Positions 18,848-29,522 of a stretch of 64,000 nucleotides of DNA are shown here, one piece after another. The notes beneath the pieces are model-generated. The model was not told the origin of the DNA. It did not search any database and worked only from the letters and a program-made list of their open reading frames with translations. This DNA comes from Myxococcales bacterium (GTDB lineage Bacteria; Myxococcota_A; Polyangia; Palsa-1104; JAEUJZ01), in assembly GCA_016794365.1 (NCBI GenBank), contig JAEUKB010000058.1, positions 27,832-91,831 on the forward strand. Reading direction: 5' to 3'. The number at the start of each line of letters is the position of its first letter. The stretch's first letter is position 1. The position numbers and the translations under genes were made by a program.

Positions 18848-21757
18848 ATGGACAAGATCGTCATCAAAGGGGCTCGCGAGCACAACCTCAAGAACATCGA
18901 CGTCGAGATGCCTCGCGACAAGCTGGTGGTCATCACTGGTCTGTCGGGCTCGGGGAAGTCGTCGCTGGCCTTCGATACCATTTACGCGGAAGGTCAGCGT
19001 CGCTACGTCGAGTCGCTGTCTACCTACGCGCGACAGTTCCTCGAGCAGATGGGCAAGCCCGACCTCGACTCGATCGACGGACTGTCACCGGCGATCTCCA
19101 TCGAGCAAAAGTCCACCAGCAAAAACCCGCGCTCGACGGTCGGCACGATCACAGAGATCTACGACTACCTGCGCTTGCTCTATGCCCGCATCGGCACCGT
19201 CTACTGTCACTCGTGCAATCTGCCGATCGCTGCGCAGACGGTGCAGCAGATGGTCGATCGCGTGCTGAAGCTGCCGCAAGGGACGCGCTTTTCGGTGCTG
19301 GCCCCGATCGTGCGCAGTCGCAAAGGTGAGTTCAAAAAAGAGCTCGACTCGCTGCGTCGTCAAGGTCTGCGTCGTGTCAGCGTCGATGGCGAGCTGTTCG
19401 ATCTGTCGGAAGACACGATCAAGATCGACAAGAACAAAGCGCACACGATCGAGGTCTACGTCGATCGTCTCGTCGTCAAGAGCGATGTAAGGCAGCGCCT
19501 GACCGAAGCGATCGAGCTGTCGCTACAGCTCGCGGAAGGCATTGTCAAAGTCTCGCCAGTGATGCTCGGGGACGATCCGCTGCCGGAAGGCGTCGGCATC
19601 ACCGACGAAAGCGGCGACATCATCTTTTCCGAGCGCTTTGCCTGCATCAACTGCGGCGTCAGCTACCCCGAGATCACGCCGCGCCTGTTTAGCTTCAACA
19701 ATCCCTCGGGAGCGTGTCCGGCCTGCGACGGCATCGGCGCCAAGATGTTCTTCGATCCCGAGCTGATCGTTCCGAACACCGATCTGGCGCTACGCGAAGG
19801 CGCGATCGAGCCGTGGGAAAAGCGCAACGGACCGTTTTTTCAGCAAATCATCGAGGCGCTGGCGCAGCACTACGGCTTCGACATGACGGTGCCTTGGTCT
19901 GAGCTGCCGCAGAACGTCCGCGACATCGTGCTTCTCGGCAGCAAAGGCGATGAAGTCGAGTTCTGGTTCGAGAAAAACGGTCGTCGTCACACGTACAAAA
20001 AAGAGTTCGAGGGCGTGATCGCAAACCTCGAGCGGCGGCTATCGGAATACGAGCGTCGTCGTCGGGAAGAAGGCACGGCTCCGGCGGGATCGGACAGCTT
20101 CGAGGCGGCGTACGAAGAGTTTTCGCCGTACATGAACAAGTCGCCGTGTGAGGAATGCCAAGGCACGCGCCTGCGCAAGGAAGCGCGCTTCGTTCGCGTC
20201 GGAAATGTCCCGATCAACGAGCTGACCGCGAAGCCGATCCGCGACGCACATCGCTTCTTTACCGAGCTGCGACTTAGCTCGCGACAGGCTGAGATTGCCG
20301 AGCGAATCCTCAAGGAAGTGCGCGATCGACTCGGGTTTTTGGTAAACGTCGGCTTGGACTATCTGACGCTCGATCGAACCGCAGCGACGCTGTCGGGTGG
20401 CGAAGGTCAGCGCATCCGTCTGGCCAGTCAAATCGGTAGCTCTCTCGTCGGAGTTCTGTACGTTCTCGACGAACCATCGATCGGTCTGCATCAGCGCGAC
20501 AACCAGCGCCTGCTGGAAACGCTGTTTCGTCTGCGCGACATGGGCAACACCGTCATCGTCGTCGAGCATGATGAAGACACGATCCGCGCTGCCGATCACA
20601 TCATCGACATGGGTCCGCGCGCCGGAGTCCTGGGTGGTCGCGTCGTCGCTGCTGGGCCGGTCGCAGAGATCATGTCTTCGACGGCATCGCTCACTGGAGC
20701 GTATCTGTCGGGCCGCAAAAAGATCGAAGTTCCGCGCAGTCGTCGTCAGAGCCAGAACCGCTACCTGGTCCTAAAAAACGGCAAAGAGCACAACCTGCGC
20801 GACGTGACCGTGCGCTTTCCGATCGGTGTCTTTACCTGCGTAACCGGCGTGTCGGGATCGGGAAAATCGACGCTGGTGATCGATACGCTGCTCGCGGCGC
20901 TGAAACAAAAGCTCAACCACAGCAAGTGTCAGGTTGGCGCGCACGACGGCATCGAGGGACTTCATCACGCCGATCGCGTCATCGACATCGATCAGCTTCC
21001 CATCGGTCGGACGCCGCGATCCAATCCAGCGACGTACACCGGCGTCTTTACCCACATTCGCGATCTGTTTGCGGCGCTGCCCGACAGCAAATCTCGCGGT
21101 TACAAAGCCGGTCGCTACAGCTTCAACGTCAAAGGCGGTCGCTGCGAAGCGTGTCAGGGCGACGGAATTCTCCGCATCGAGATGCACTTTTTGCCCGATG
21201 TCTACGTCGTCTGCGAAGAGTGCGGAGGCCGTCGCTACAACCGCGAGACGCTCGAGGTCAAATACAAAGGCGCCTCGATCGCCGACGTACTCGATATGAC
21301 GGTGACGCAAGCGTGCGAGTTCTTGGGACACATTCCCAAAGTCCGTCAGAAGCTAGAGACGCTGCGCGACGTGGGACTTGGCTACATTGCGCTCGGTCAA
21401 GCTGCAACGACGCTGTCCGGCGGAGAAGCGCAGCGCATCAAGCTGTCCAAAGAGCTGGCCAAAAAGGGCTCGGGACGAACGATCTACATCCTCGACGAGC
21501 CGACGACGGGACTTCACTTTGAAGACATCAAGCAGCTTCTCGAAGTGCTCAATCGCTTGGTGGACTCGGGCAACACCGTCATCGTCATCGAGCACAACCT
21601 CGACGTGATCAAGACCGCAGACTACGTCATCGACATGGGTCCTGAAGGCGGCGAAGGCGGTGGCACCGTCGTGGCCTGCGGAACGCCCGAAGACATCGCG
21701 CGAGTCCCTGGCTCTTACACTGGCCAGTATCTAAAAAAAGTGCTCGCGCTGAGCTAA
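18848..21757 (+). CDS. uvrA: Excinuclease ABC subunit A
   Basis: 969 residues, full length. The damage-recognition ATPase of nucleotide excision repair, cytoplasmic, acting with UvrB. The first ABC half has Walker [11 protein letters not shown], Cys pairs CHSC and CINC...CPAC, and the signature [17 protein letters not shown] with Walker [14 protein letters not shown]. The second half has [11 protein letters not shown], the zinc finger CEAC...CEEC and [18 protein letters not shown] with [13 protein letters not shown]. The 276-bp intergenic region upstream is divergent from the esterase gene and could hold an SOS box, but I cannot identify one. Confidence 0.98.
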   Translation: MDKIVIKGAREHNLKNIDVEMPRDKLVVITGLSGSGKSSLAFDTIYAEGQRRYVESLSTYARQFLEQMGKPDLDSIDGLSPAISIEQKSTSKNPRSTVGTITEIYDYLRLLYARIGTVYCHSCNLPIAAQTVQQMVDRVLKLPQGTRFSVLAPIVRSRKGEFKKELDSLRRQGLRRVSVDGELFDLSEDTIKIDKNKAHTIEVYVDRLVVKSDVRQRLTEAIELSLQLAEGIVKVSPVMLGDDPLPEGVGITDESGDIIFSERFACINCGVSYPEITPRLFSFNNPSGACPACDGIGAKMFFDPELIVPNTDLALREGAIEPWEKRNGPFFQQIIEALAQHYGFDMTVPWSELPQNVRDIVLLGSKGDEVEFWFEKNGRRHTYKKEFEGVIANLERRLSEYERRRREEGTAPAGSDSFEAAYEEFSPYMNKSPCEECQGTRLRKEARFVRVGNVPINELTAKPIRDAHRFFTELRLSSRQAEIAERILKEVRDRLGFLVNVGLDYLTLDRTAATLSGGEGQRIRLASQIGSSLVGVLYVLDEPSIGLHQRDNQRLLETLFRLRDMGNTVIVVEHDEDTIRAADHIIDMGPRAGVLGGRVVAAGPVAEIMSSTASLTGAYLSGRKKIEVPRSRRQSQNRYLVLKNGKEHNLRDVTVRFPIGVFTCVTGVSGSGKSTLVIDTLLAALKQKLNHSKCQVGAHDGIEGLHHADRVIDIDQLPIGRTPRSNPATYTGVFTHIRDLFAALPDSKSRGYKAGRYSFNVKGGRCEACQGDGILRIEMHFLPDVYVVCEECGGRRYNRETLEVKYKGASIADVLDMTVTQACEFLGHIPKVRQKLETLRDVGLGYIALGQAATTLSGGEAQRIKLSKELAKKGSGRTIYILDEPTTGLHFEDIKQLLEVLNRLVDSGNTVIVIEHNLDVIKTADYVIDMGPEGGEGGGTVVACGTPEDIARVPGSYTGQYLKKVLALS

Positions 21758-21784
21758 TCGCAGCGACGGAAAGCAGCAGCTGTC

Positions 21785-22414
21785 ATGAAAATCTTGTCCG
21801 TCACGTCCTTGGCGATTCCTGATGTCAAAGTCGTGCGCTTTGCACGCTTTTGCGACGGTCGAGGCTACTTCAGCGAGCACTTTCGAGACAGCGACTTCCA
21901 GGCACATCCCGAGCTTGCGCAGGTGATTCCGCAGCCGTTTGTGCAGTGTAACGAAGCATTTTCCCGACGAGGAACGCTGCGCGGACTGCACGTTCAGTGG
22001 CAGCCGAAGATGGGCAAGCTGGTCAGGCCGCTCGCGGGACGGCTCGTCGATTTTGTGCTCGATATTCGTGTCGGCTCACCGACGTTTGGCAAGATCATCG
22101 GCTACGACATGCCCGCCGGGCGCGATCGTGACTTCGCCGAGTGGATCTGGGTTCCGCCCGGCTTTGCACACGGCACGCTGCTGCCCGAAGAGACGACGAT
22201 CGAATACTTTTGCACCGCGTCGTGGAATCCCGCAGCCGAAGCAGCCATCTCGCCGCTGGCAGCCGATCTGGACTGGTCTTTGTGTGACCGCGCGCTGTCG
22301 AAGCTGTTTGCCGATGTCGTCGCTCAGGGAGTCTTGATGGCCGACAAGGATCGCTTCGCTCCGTCGCTGACCGAGTGGCGGGCCGATCCACGCAGCGCAC
22401 TGGTCACGGGCTAG
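21785..22414 (+). CDS. rfbC: dTDP-4-dehydrorhamnose 3,5-epimerase family protein
   Basis: 209-residue cupin of the RmlC/RfbC family, which epimerises dTDP-4-keto-6-deoxyglucose at C3 and C5 during rhamnose synthesis. Visible signatures: CDGRGYFSEHF, QCNEAFSRRGTLRGLHVQW with the catalytic His, DIRVGSPTFGK, and VPPGFAHGTLLPE. No rfbA, rfbB or rfbD gene is adjacent, so the exact sugar nucleotide could differ. It starts 27 bp after uvrA and overlaps the tail of the convergent next gene by 4 bp. Confidence 0.88.
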   Translation: MKILSVTSLAIPDVKVVRFARFCDGRGYFSEHFRDSDFQAHPELAQVIPQPFVQCNEAFSRRGTLRGLHVQWQPKMGKLVRPLAGRLVDFVLDIRVGSPTFGKIIGYDMPAGRDRDFAEWIWVPPGFAHGTLLPEETTIEYFCTASWNPAAEAAISPLAADLDWSLCDRALSKLFADVVAQGVLMADKDRFAPSLTEWRADPRSALVTG

Positions 22415-23700
22415 CGCGCGCTGGCTTCACTTCCGTCGGAAGCTGCGGCATCAACTGTCGCTGGCGGTAGCAAGTCCGGCGGCGGAGGTGGCGCACCGGA
22501 CGGCAAGATCTGTAGAGCCCCCGTCGCTGCACCAAGAAGTGAATGCAGCGCCGACGCCGTCACAAAGCCCGTCACCACCACTTCGTTTCCTTTGGCTTCC
22601 AGCGTCAAGTGATCGGTCACCGTCGAAAAACCCATCAGCTTGAAGCGCCAGTCGTTGCGCAGCTTGTCGGAAACCTGTAGCAGCGCGTCTTTCAAGCGCG
22701 ACGCTTCCTCGGCAGAGCCAAGCACCAAGCGACCGTGAACCTTCGGATCGAGATCCGCTGACAGCGCAAGCTGAAGCTGGGTCGGCGTCGGAATTCCGCC
22801 GCGCAAGCGCAGTCGAAGCTGGGTATTGAACACTTCAGCGACGAGCGGTGGACCACTGCGAGGCAGCGAGCGACGAAGCGCAGGAAGCTGATCACGCAGG
22901 CTGGGTGGCGACGCGATGCCCGCATCGGGCAGCTCACGGTTGGACAGCGCTTCCGCCGTCGGCTTGGGCAGAAACGCGAGCAGATCTCCTCCGTCAAACA
23001 GCAGCTCTCGATCGTCCCAAGTGGGCACCCTGCGCAAGGTCAGCTGCTGGTGAACCGACACAAGCTTCCGTCCCAGCGCGAGCAGTGCCGTCTGACTGCG
23101 TCGCTGTCCCGATGGATCGGTGGTCGCAATGACCAGCAGCTCTGCCGATTGAAGCAGCGCTTCGGCCAGTGACTCTCCCGACGCAATCCCGCTGCCAGCC
23201 GTCAGAAGCCGCGAGTCAGGAAACGCGCCGAGCAGTCCCGCCACCGCTTGTTTGTGACTCGAGCGCGCAATCTCTCCCAGCCGAAGCACCAGCCGCAGAC
23301 CGAGATCCTGCTCGATCGACTCCGCACCGATGCCATGCAGGCTGCGCAGCGCAGGCAGCTTCGGCGCTTTGCTGTCTTTGACGGGCTTGGGCTTGCCGAT
23401 TCGTCCATCACCTGGCGCGATGGGCTTGGGCGATTCGGGCGACGGTGGCTCGACGGGGATCGCTGGATCCATCTTGGGCGTAAGCAGCGACGGAGGCTTG
23501 GGCTTGGCCGGAACGATTTCCCACGTCACAGGCGGCGCAGGCACAAGCTTGTCCAAGATCGCCAGCGACGACAGCAGCAGCGCAGGCAAGCCGTGTGCGA
23601 GCAGCGACAAGAGCACCGCCCAGGTTCCTCGACCGACACCGCTTCCCGACGCTTTGGCCACGCTGCGCCACCCTAGCAAAGCCCGCGCGCGTCGCAACAC
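22411..23700 (-). CDS. TonB-like membrane-anchored protein of unknown function
   Basis: 429 residues. One membrane helix near the N-terminus (about 28-50) is followed by a Pro/Lys-rich linker (PAKPKPPSLLTPKMDP, PVEPPSPESPKP), the design of TonB or other periplasm-spanning proteins. The remaining 300 residues form a mixed alpha/beta region with no motif I recognise, ending in a Pro-rich tail. No TonB C-terminal box is evident. It is downstream of the GT4 gene on the same strand (42-bp gap) and tail-overlaps the epimerase gene. Confidence 0.7.
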   Translation of the reverse strand: MLRRARALLGWRSVAKASGSGVGRGTWAVLLSLLAHGLPALLLSSLAILDKLVPAPPVTWEIVPAKPKPPSLLTPKMDPAIPVEPPSPESPKPIAPGDGRIGKPKPVKDSKAPKLPALRSLHGIGAESIEQDLGLRLVLRLGEIARSSHKQAVAGLLGAFPDSRLLTAGSGIASGESLAEALLQSAELLVIATTDPSGQRRSQTALLALGRKLVSVHQQLTLRRVPTWDDRELLFDGGDLLAFLPKPTAEALSNRELPDAGIASPPSLRDQLPALRRSLPRSGPPLVAEVFNTQLRLRLRGGIPTPTQLQLALSADLDPKVHGRLVLGSAEEASRLKDALLQVSDKLRNDWRFKLMGFSTVTDHLTLEAKGNEVVVTGFVTASALHSLLGAATGALQILPSGAPPPPPDLLPPATVDAAASDGSEASAR

Positions 23701-23742
23701 ACAGTTTCGCGAAATCAGCAGCGCTTCCGTCGAGAATGTCGT

Positions 23743-24816
23743 CTAACAAAGCCGCGAAAACAGCGCGAACGCGTGCCGCGCAAAGGCCGGATAGGTAAAG
23801 TGTTGTAGCAGCCGTCGCTGTCCGGCTCGACCCAAGCGCTGACGCAGCGTCGCGTCATGCAGTCGCAAGATGCCGTCACGCACGGCTTGCCACGCGGGCT
23901 CCGTCACAAGTCCTGTCTCTTCATCGAGCACCACTTCCGGCGCACCACCGACGCGGGCAGCCAGACACGGCTTTTGGTGAGCCATCGCTTCCAGATAGAC
24001 GATGCCAAAGCCTTCATTGCTCGACGGCAAAACCAGTGCATGACAGCGTGCCAACGCGGCATGCTTGGCTGCTTCGGACAGACGACCCAGGAAATGGACA
24101 CGATCGGCCACGCCCAGCTCGTGCGCCAGCTTCTGAAGCTGCGGCTGCGCATCGCCCTCGCCCACCACGTCGTAATCAACGAGCGGCAGCGTCGGCAGGC
24201 TGCGGATCACCAGATCGATGCCTTTGGGCTCGTCGGGGTGAAGCCGTGTGATGCTGAGCAGTCGCAGTCGCTGGCTCTGCTCGTCGGCAGTCGAGGGATT
24301 CTGCTGTGCCAGCGTCAGGCTCTGCTCGTCGAGCGCATTGATCAAGCGCTGACAGTGTCCGACGAAGACTCCTTGCACCTGACAGAGCTGCGCGAGCGTA
24401 TGCTCACTCACTCCGGCAGCGACGTGAGCTTGCCCAAGTGCCCAGCGTCGATAGCGAGGCAGCGCCGTCCACACATCGGTGCCGTGTGCAATGACGCCAA
24501 AGCGCCCAAACGGAAGCCCCAGCGGCGACAAATTGACATGACCGAGCACCACAGGCTGCGCTCGTCCGACGTGACGAAGCACCGACGATGCAAACCGCAG
24601 CTTATCGCCCGCAAACGCTTGATACGTCGGTGGCTGCGTCGTCTGCGGCAAGGACTGCACAAAGCCCGGCTCCGATCCCGGCTGATCCGTCAGAGCCAGC
24701 ACAGACAGTCGCTGTCCCGTCGAAACCGCGAACTCCGCAGCGGCCCGACACAGCAGCCGATTGAACGACGGAATTCCCCCCGGCGCACCGAGCAGGCTGG
24801 TTAGCGCCAGCAGCAC
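23743..24816 (-). CDS. Glycosyltransferase family 4
   Basis: 357-residue GT-B fold glycosyltransferase. The N-terminal donor/acceptor loop is GAPGGIPSFNR. The C-terminal half has the retaining GT4 signature SNEGFGIVYLEAMAHQKPCLAARVGGAPEVV, with the EX7E-type pair, and the nucleotide-contacting region SITRLHPDEPKGIDLVI. It would transfer a sugar from a nucleotide donor at the cytoplasmic face for polysaccharide or glycolipid synthesis. It lies six bases downstream of the TRAP permease gene on the same strand and ahead of the TonB-like gene, so the three could share a transcript. Confidence 0.9.
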   Translation of the reverse strand: MLLALTSLLGAPGGIPSFNRLLCRAAAEFAVSTGQRLSVLALTDQPGSEPGFVQSLPQTTQPPTYQAFAGDKLRFASSVLRHVGRAQPVVLGHVNLSPLGLPFGRFGVIAHGTDVWTALPRYRRWALGQAHVAAGVSEHTLAQLCQVQGVFVGHCQRLINALDEQSLTLAQQNPSTADEQSQRLRLLSITRLHPDEPKGIDLVIRSLPTLPLVDYDVVGEGDAQPQLQKLAHELGVADRVHFLGRLSEAAKHAALARCHALVLPSSNEGFGIVYLEAMAHQKPCLAARVGGAPEVVLDEETGLVTEPAWQAVRDGILRLHDATLRQRLGRAGQRRLLQHFTYPAFARHAFALFSRLC

Positions 24817-24822
24817 GGCTCA

Positions 24823-26961
24823 CTAGCCCTTTCCGAGTGCATGCAGGAGCCACAGCGTCACGCCCGGAACATAGGTGATAAACAGCACACCGACGGTCAT
24901 GATCGCCAAAAATGGCAGCGCTTCCCGATACAGATACGGCAGCGGCTTGTGGAATCTCGTCGCGGACAAAAACAGGTTCAGGCCCATCGGCGGACACAGA
25001 AAGCCAAGCTCGAGGTTGGCCAAGAAGATGACCCCGAGGTGAACCGGGTTGACCTCGAACGCCACACCGAGCGGCGCGACGAGCGGAACCAGCACCACGA
25101 TCGCCGAGTAAATCTCCAGCACGCTCCCGAGGATGAGCAGCCCGATGTTTAGCACCAGCAAGAACACCCAGCGCGAGTGAATGTGCGCCTGAACCCACTC
25201 GACGAGCTTGGTCGGCACTTCCGCTTCAACCAAGTAGTTGGTCAGTCCAAGCGCCACGCCGAGCAGCACCACCACAGCCCCGACCAGCGACGCAGCATTG
25301 AGCAGCGCAGCAGGCAAGTCTTTGGTCGGCTTCATGGTGCGGAACACCGTCAGCTCGATGATGAGCGCATAGGCCGCACCAATCGCGGCTGACTCGACAA
25401 TCGTGGCGATGCCCGACAGAAACGAGCCCATCACGACGACCGGCACCACGATGTCCCACTTGGCATCCCACATCGCCGCACGGGCCTCTTTCCACTCTAG
25501 CTTCTGCCGAGGCGCGCCCGCTTTGTGACCCTGATACATGCCGTACAGCGACACCAGCAGCACCAAGCTCAGTCCCGGCAGAAAGCCTCCGATGAACAGC
25601 TGGTCCACGGCAACTGGCGCAACCGACCCCGGAGAGCTGGCCGCCACCGAGTACAAGATCACCGGCAGGCTCGGCGGAAACAAGAGGCCCAAGCTACCCG
25701 CTGCCGTCACCATGCCCAGCGAAAAACCCTTGGGATAGCCGTCTCGGACCAGCATCGGATAGACCAAGCCACCGAGCGCCAGGATCGTCACTCCCGAGGC
25801 TCCCGTAAACGTCGTAAAGACCGCACAGACGATGACGACCATCACGGCCATGCCACCGGGAATCCAGCCGAGCACGCTCTTATAGGCACGAACCAACCGA
25901 TGCGACGAGCGTCCCGACGCCAAAATATAGCCAGCGATCGTCAGCAGCGGAATCGCAGGCAGCGATGGATTGGCCACCAGTCGCAGCGTCTCAAGCGGCA
26001 GCGCGGCAATCGGTGTTCCCGACGAAAAGAACATCGTCATCGCCAAGCCCGCCATCACCACAAACACTGGCAGACCCAAAAAGAAGCCAACGCCCGTCGA
26101 TATGATCCCGAGCCACTTGACCAGACCGACCAGCTTATCGACGCGACCCACCAAGCCCTGTAGCCGCTCGGAGTTGTCGTGCGCAAAGCCAATCGCAAAC
26201 ATCGCAACCGCCAGCGCAAAGATCCCTCCACACAGAATCCAGCGCAGCTTCTTCCGTCGCGGGCTTAGCTCGATGTGCGCAGCCGCTTCGGCAGATCCGT
26301 GTCCGCCCGCCGCATTGGGATCGAGCGCTCGCCACGCTGCCCGAGGTGCCATCAGTCCGAACACCACCGGGATGATGAGCTGCACCAGCCACTTGTGAAC
26401 ACCGCCGGGAAGCAGATCGTTGTCTCCGTTGGCGCGAGCGACGGCCACCATTCGTGCTGCCGCATAGGTCAGCACCAGCGTCACCAGCACAAACACCACC
26501 GAGCAGAAGCCTTCGAGCACGCTCCGCAGCGGACCGCGACGCATAAAGCCTGTCGTCGAGAGTCCCAAGTGCTTTCCGCCCGCGACGGCCAGCAGCGCAC
26601 CCAGGAAGCCGACCCACACCGTGATGTTTTGGACATACACCGACGCCCAGGCCAAATCAGTCGGAACCAGCTTATGAAGCACAAACCCGAGCGAGTGCGT
26701 CAGCCACGGCATCCGCGTCGATTCACGCAGCACATCGGCCAGGCTCCGCAGGCTCGATAGAACCGGCAGAAACACGATGGCGAGCGAGAGCAGACAAATG
26801 ACCGCTGTCTCGATCCGACTGGCCGGTGGTGGCGCTTCTCCGGTTCCTTCGACCTGCTGGACGTTTTCGTCAGGACCATCCGTGTCGCTTGGCCCACTTG
26901 GCCCGCTGGACGGAAGGGAAGATGGCGAGGCTGCTGGACTTTCAGGCGAGGGATCGACCAT
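24823..26961 (-). CDS. TRAP transporter permease, fused DctQ-DctM
   Basis: 712 residues. A Pro/Ser-rich cytoplasmic tail (1-45) precedes a DctQ-like small-subunit region (four helices, about 50-220) and a DctM-like large permease (about 235-712) with the family pattern GLPVFVVMAGLAMTMFF, IPLLTIAGYILASG, GASGVTILALGGLVYPMLV, GSLGLLFPPSLPVILY and ELGFLCPPMGLNLFL. Such permeases take up carboxylates or related solutes using a Na+ gradient. ATG 26961 is the first Met that avoids the divergent gene. The substrate-binding and TatT partners are encoded divergently next door. Confidence 0.93.
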   Translation of the reverse strand: MVDPSPESPAASPSSLPSSGPSGPSDTDGPDENVQQVEGTGEAPPPASRIETAVICLLSLAIVFLPVLSSLRSLADVLRESTRMPWLTHSLGFVLHKLVPTDLAWASVYVQNITVWVGFLGALLAVAGGKHLGLSTTGFMRRGPLRSVLEGFCSVVFVLVTLVLTYAAARMVAVARANGDNDLLPGGVHKWLVQLIIPVVFGLMAPRAAWRALDPNAAGGHGSAEAAAHIELSPRRKKLRWILCGGIFALAVAMFAIGFAHDNSERLQGLVGRVDKLVGLVKWLGIISTGVGFFLGLPVFVVMAGLAMTMFFSSGTPIAALPLETLRLVANPSLPAIPLLTIAGYILASGRSSHRLVRAYKSVLGWIPGGMAVMVVIVCAVFTTFTGASGVTILALGGLVYPMLVRDGYPKGFSLGMVTAAGSLGLLFPPSLPVILYSVAASSPGSVAPVAVDQLFIGGFLPGLSLVLLVSLYGMYQGHKAGAPRQKLEWKEARAAMWDAKWDIVVPVVVMGSFLSGIATIVESAAIGAAYALIIELTVFRTMKPTKDLPAALLNAASLVGAVVVLLGVALGLTNYLVEAEVPTKLVEWVQAHIHSRWVFLLVLNIGLLILGSVLEIYSAIVVLVPLVAPLGVAFEVNPVHLGVIFLANLELGFLCPPMGLNLFLSATRFHKPLPYLYREALPFLAIMTVGVLFITYVPGVTLWLLHALGKG

Positions 26962-27038
26962 AGGAAGTGAAAGCAGTATACCAATAGAGGACCTATGGTA
27001 CAGTGCCGTCACGTTTTGAGAAGCAAAGGCAACGATTG

Positions 27039-28016
27039 ATGCATGCTCTGACTGTCGGTAGCCAGCTGTGGAAGAAGTCTTCGCGCTGGCTGTGTGCGGT
27101 GGTGATTCCGAGTCTGTTTGTCGTGTCAATGAGCGGTTGCTCGATTCGTGGTTACGCGCTGAAGTCGGCTGCGGATGCACTCTCGGGAACCGGCGGAGGC
27201 TTCGGCACCGACGACGATCCAGAGCTGATTCGGCAAGCGGTTCCGTTTGGCTTAAAGACGATGGAATCGCTCGCAGACAGCGTACCGACGCATCGGCCCT
27301 TGCGACTGTCTTTGGCGAGCGGGTTCGTTCAGTACGCCTACGCATTCGTCAACCAAGACGCGGATCGACTGGCGGACAAGAGCATTCCGCTCGCGAAGAA
27401 AGAGTGGCTGCGCGCGCGACGGCTGTATCTGCGTGGCCGAAACTACGCTCTCGACGGGCTGGATATGACCTATCCGGGCTTTCGCAAAGCGATCCTGTCG
27501 GGAGACAAAGCCCAAGCGCAAGCGGCTCTCGCAAAGCTCACCAAAGACGATGTTCCGCTGCTGTACTGGGCGGGCGCTGGCTGGGCACTGGCCATCAGCA
27601 TCGGCAAAGACGATCCAAATCTATTTGGCGACTTTCCGATGGTCGGTGTGCTGATGGATCGCGCCCTGGAGCTGGACGAAGGCTGGGACGAAGGCTCGAT
27701 CCACGAGTTTTATGTGTCCTATGACTCTGCGCGCTCCGAGGATCAGGGCGGCGGTCCAGCGGCAGCCAAAAAGCATCTTGATATCGCGCGAAAGCAGAAC
27801 CAAGGTCGTCGGTTTGGCGTCCTTTTGTCCTACGCAGAAGGTGTGCTGCAAGCGCAGCAAAAGAAGGCCGAGTTTGTGAAGATCCTCGAGGAAATCGTCG
27901 CAACGGATGTCTATTCCGAAGATCCTTCCTGGAAGCGGCAGCGACTGAGCAACATCATCGCGCAAGAGCGTTCCCGCTGGCTGCTCACCAAGCTGTCCGA
28001 CCTGTTTGCCGAATAA
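27039..28016 (+). CDS. TRAP transporter TatT-family lipoprotein
   Basis: 325 residues with a lipoprotein signal ending SMSGC (Cys34). The mature part is all helical with TPR-like repeats (YLRGRNYALDGLDMTYPGFRKAI, LYWAGAGWALAISI, EGVLQAQQKKAEF), which fits the TatT (TRAP-associated) periplasmic component. TatT proteins form trimers that dock with the solute-binding protein DctP. It is divergent from the fused DctQM gene and 126 bp upstream of dctP. ATG 27039 (AAAGG nine bases before) gives a normal signal peptide; GTG 27003 is an alternative. Confidence 0.9.
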   Translation: MHALTVGSQLWKKSSRWLCAVVIPSLFVVSMSGCSIRGYALKSAADALSGTGGGFGTDDDPELIRQAVPFGLKTMESLADSVPTHRPLRLSLASGFVQYAYAFVNQDADRLADKSIPLAKKEWLRARRLYLRGRNYALDGLDMTYPGFRKAILSGDKAQAQAALAKLTKDDVPLLYWAGAGWALAISIGKDDPNLFGDFPMVGVLMDRALELDEGWDEGSIHEFYVSYDSARSEDQGGGPAAAKKHLDIARKQNQGRRFGVLLSYAEGVLQAQQKKAEFVKILEEIVATDVYSEDPSWKRQRLSNIIAQERSRWLLTKLSDLFAE

Positions 28017-28142
28017 GCCGAGCCCTGGATCGCGATCGAAATGTTTCTCGGCGTTCTTCGTCCTATCCGATAAGCACAAAACTTCTGATGTAATGGCATA
28101 GTGGCTTCGAATCTCTGGAGCCCACGCCCGCAAGGAATACCC

Positions 28143-29177
28143 ATGAAGAAACAAGGCCTGCTCTCGCTCGTTTCCGTCCTGTGCCTCGCCGCAGCTTCGC
28201 CCGCGAGCGCGCAAGACAAAGTGATCATCAAGCTTGGAACCCGCGCTCCGGTGGGCTCGACGTGGCATACGCACCTACAGGAAGCGGCGCAGAAGTGGAC
28301 CGAGCTAAGCGGCGGCAAGGTCGAGCTGAAGATCTTCGCTGGCGGCACCATGGGCGACGAAGGCGAGATGCTCACCAAGATGAACAACAACACGCTGCAA
28401 GCGGTTGCGGTGAGCACGGTCGGTCTGCACGTCATTGCACCCGATCCGCAGGCGATCGATCTGCCAATGCTGGCGAAGAACCGAGAGCAATATCGTTGCT
28501 TGCTCGGCAAGATGACGCCGAAGCTGGAAGCGCTGCTGGCCGATCCGTATCGAGAGCCAGACAAGACGAAGAAGAAGCCAGCCGTGGTGGTGCTCGCGTG
28601 GGGAGAAATCGGCTTTACGCGGTTCTTTTCGACGACGCCGCGACCGACGCTGGCGGAGATGCGAACCTCGAAGATGTTTTCGTGGGAAGGCGATCCAGAC
28701 AGCACCAAAGCGTGGCAGACCGCCGGATTTAAGCCCGTCGTGCTCAGCAGCGCAGATCTGGTTCCGTCGCTACAAACCGGAAAGATCGACGCGCTGTGTT
28801 ATCCGCCCGTGCTGGTGCTCGCGGGCAACATGCACAGCAAGGCCAAGTACATGCTCGATATGCCGTATTCGTCGCTCACGGGCGTGACGGTGGCCAAAAA
28901 GGAAGTCTGGGACAAGATTCCAGCCGATCTGCGTCCGAAGCTGATCGAGGTCTTCCGCACGGCGAGCGCCAAGATCGATCAGGAAGTCCGCAAGATGGAA
29001 GATGACTCGATCGCGAAGCTGCAAAAGCAAGGCGTGACGCTCGTGCCGGTCAAGGATCAGGCCGAGTGGCAAAAGACGATGGAAGAGGTCTATAAGACCG
29101 TGCGCGGCACCGTGGTTCCGGCGCAAGCCTTCGACGATGTCCGCAAAGCGCTCAACGAGTGCGCCCAAGGCAAGTGA
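28143..29177 (+). CDS. TRAP transporter solute-binding protein DctP
   Basis: 344 residues. A signal peptide ends SPASAQ. The mature protein follows the DctP fold: IKLGTRAPVGSTWHTHLQEA, AGGTMGDEGEMLTKMNNNTLQAV, the SSADLVPSLQTGKIDALCYPP segment and a long C-terminal helix. It would capture a solute in the periplasm and deliver it to the DctQM permease. The loop YREPDKTKKKPAVV is an insertion relative to the simple DctP pattern. ATG 28143 has AAGGA about seven bases upstream. TatT precedes it in the same direction. Confidence 0.93.
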   Translation: MKKQGLLSLVSVLCLAAASPASAQDKVIIKLGTRAPVGSTWHTHLQEAAQKWTELSGGKVELKIFAGGTMGDEGEMLTKMNNNTLQAVAVSTVGLHVIAPDPQAIDLPMLAKNREQYRCLLGKMTPKLEALLADPYREPDKTKKKPAVVVLAWGEIGFTRFFSTTPRPTLAEMRTSKMFSWEGDPDSTKAWQTAGFKPVVLSSADLVPSLQTGKIDALCYPPVLVLAGNMHSKAKYMLDMPYSSLTGVTVAKKEVWDKIPADLRPKLIEVFRTASAKIDQEVRKMEDDSIAKLQKQGVTLVPVKDQAEWQKTMEEVYKTVRGTVVPAQAFDDVRKALNECAQGK

Positions 29178-29522
29178 TTGGTTCTTTGACGCCATCGCCG
29201 AAGCGACCCAGGACACGCGGCAAGATCTTGGCCGTTCGCTGGGGACTAAATCCGAACTCTAGCTCACTCGGCGTTGACATCACGTTTCTGCTCTTCGGTC
29301 TGTCGATCATCACGCTGCTGACGCCGGTGCTCGGCTTCTTCCTTCGCTTCTATCGCAAACGCGCCTAAGCAAACACACGAACAAGCGCTGATTTTCCGTC
29401 GCTGAGCGATCCATCGTTTCTACGGTGAGCGCGGCGCATTCCCGCAGGCCATGGGAAGCTAGATCCATCCGTGGCGTGCCGCGTTCTATGCGCATACCGC
29501 CAGCCGTTAGGAGCAAACGTCG
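29178..29522. other. Gap between dctP and the VWA gene with one possible small membrane ORF
   Basis: No large gene lies here. A plus-strand frame ending at 29368 encodes, from a TTG at about 29228 onward, a short hydrophobic peptide with one clear membrane helix (DITFLLFGLSIITLLTPVL) and a basic end FYRKRA. No ribosome site is obvious and the start is uncertain. It may be a small membrane protein attached to the TRAP cluster or chance coding. The remainder of the gap shows nothing recognisable. Confidence 0.3.
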
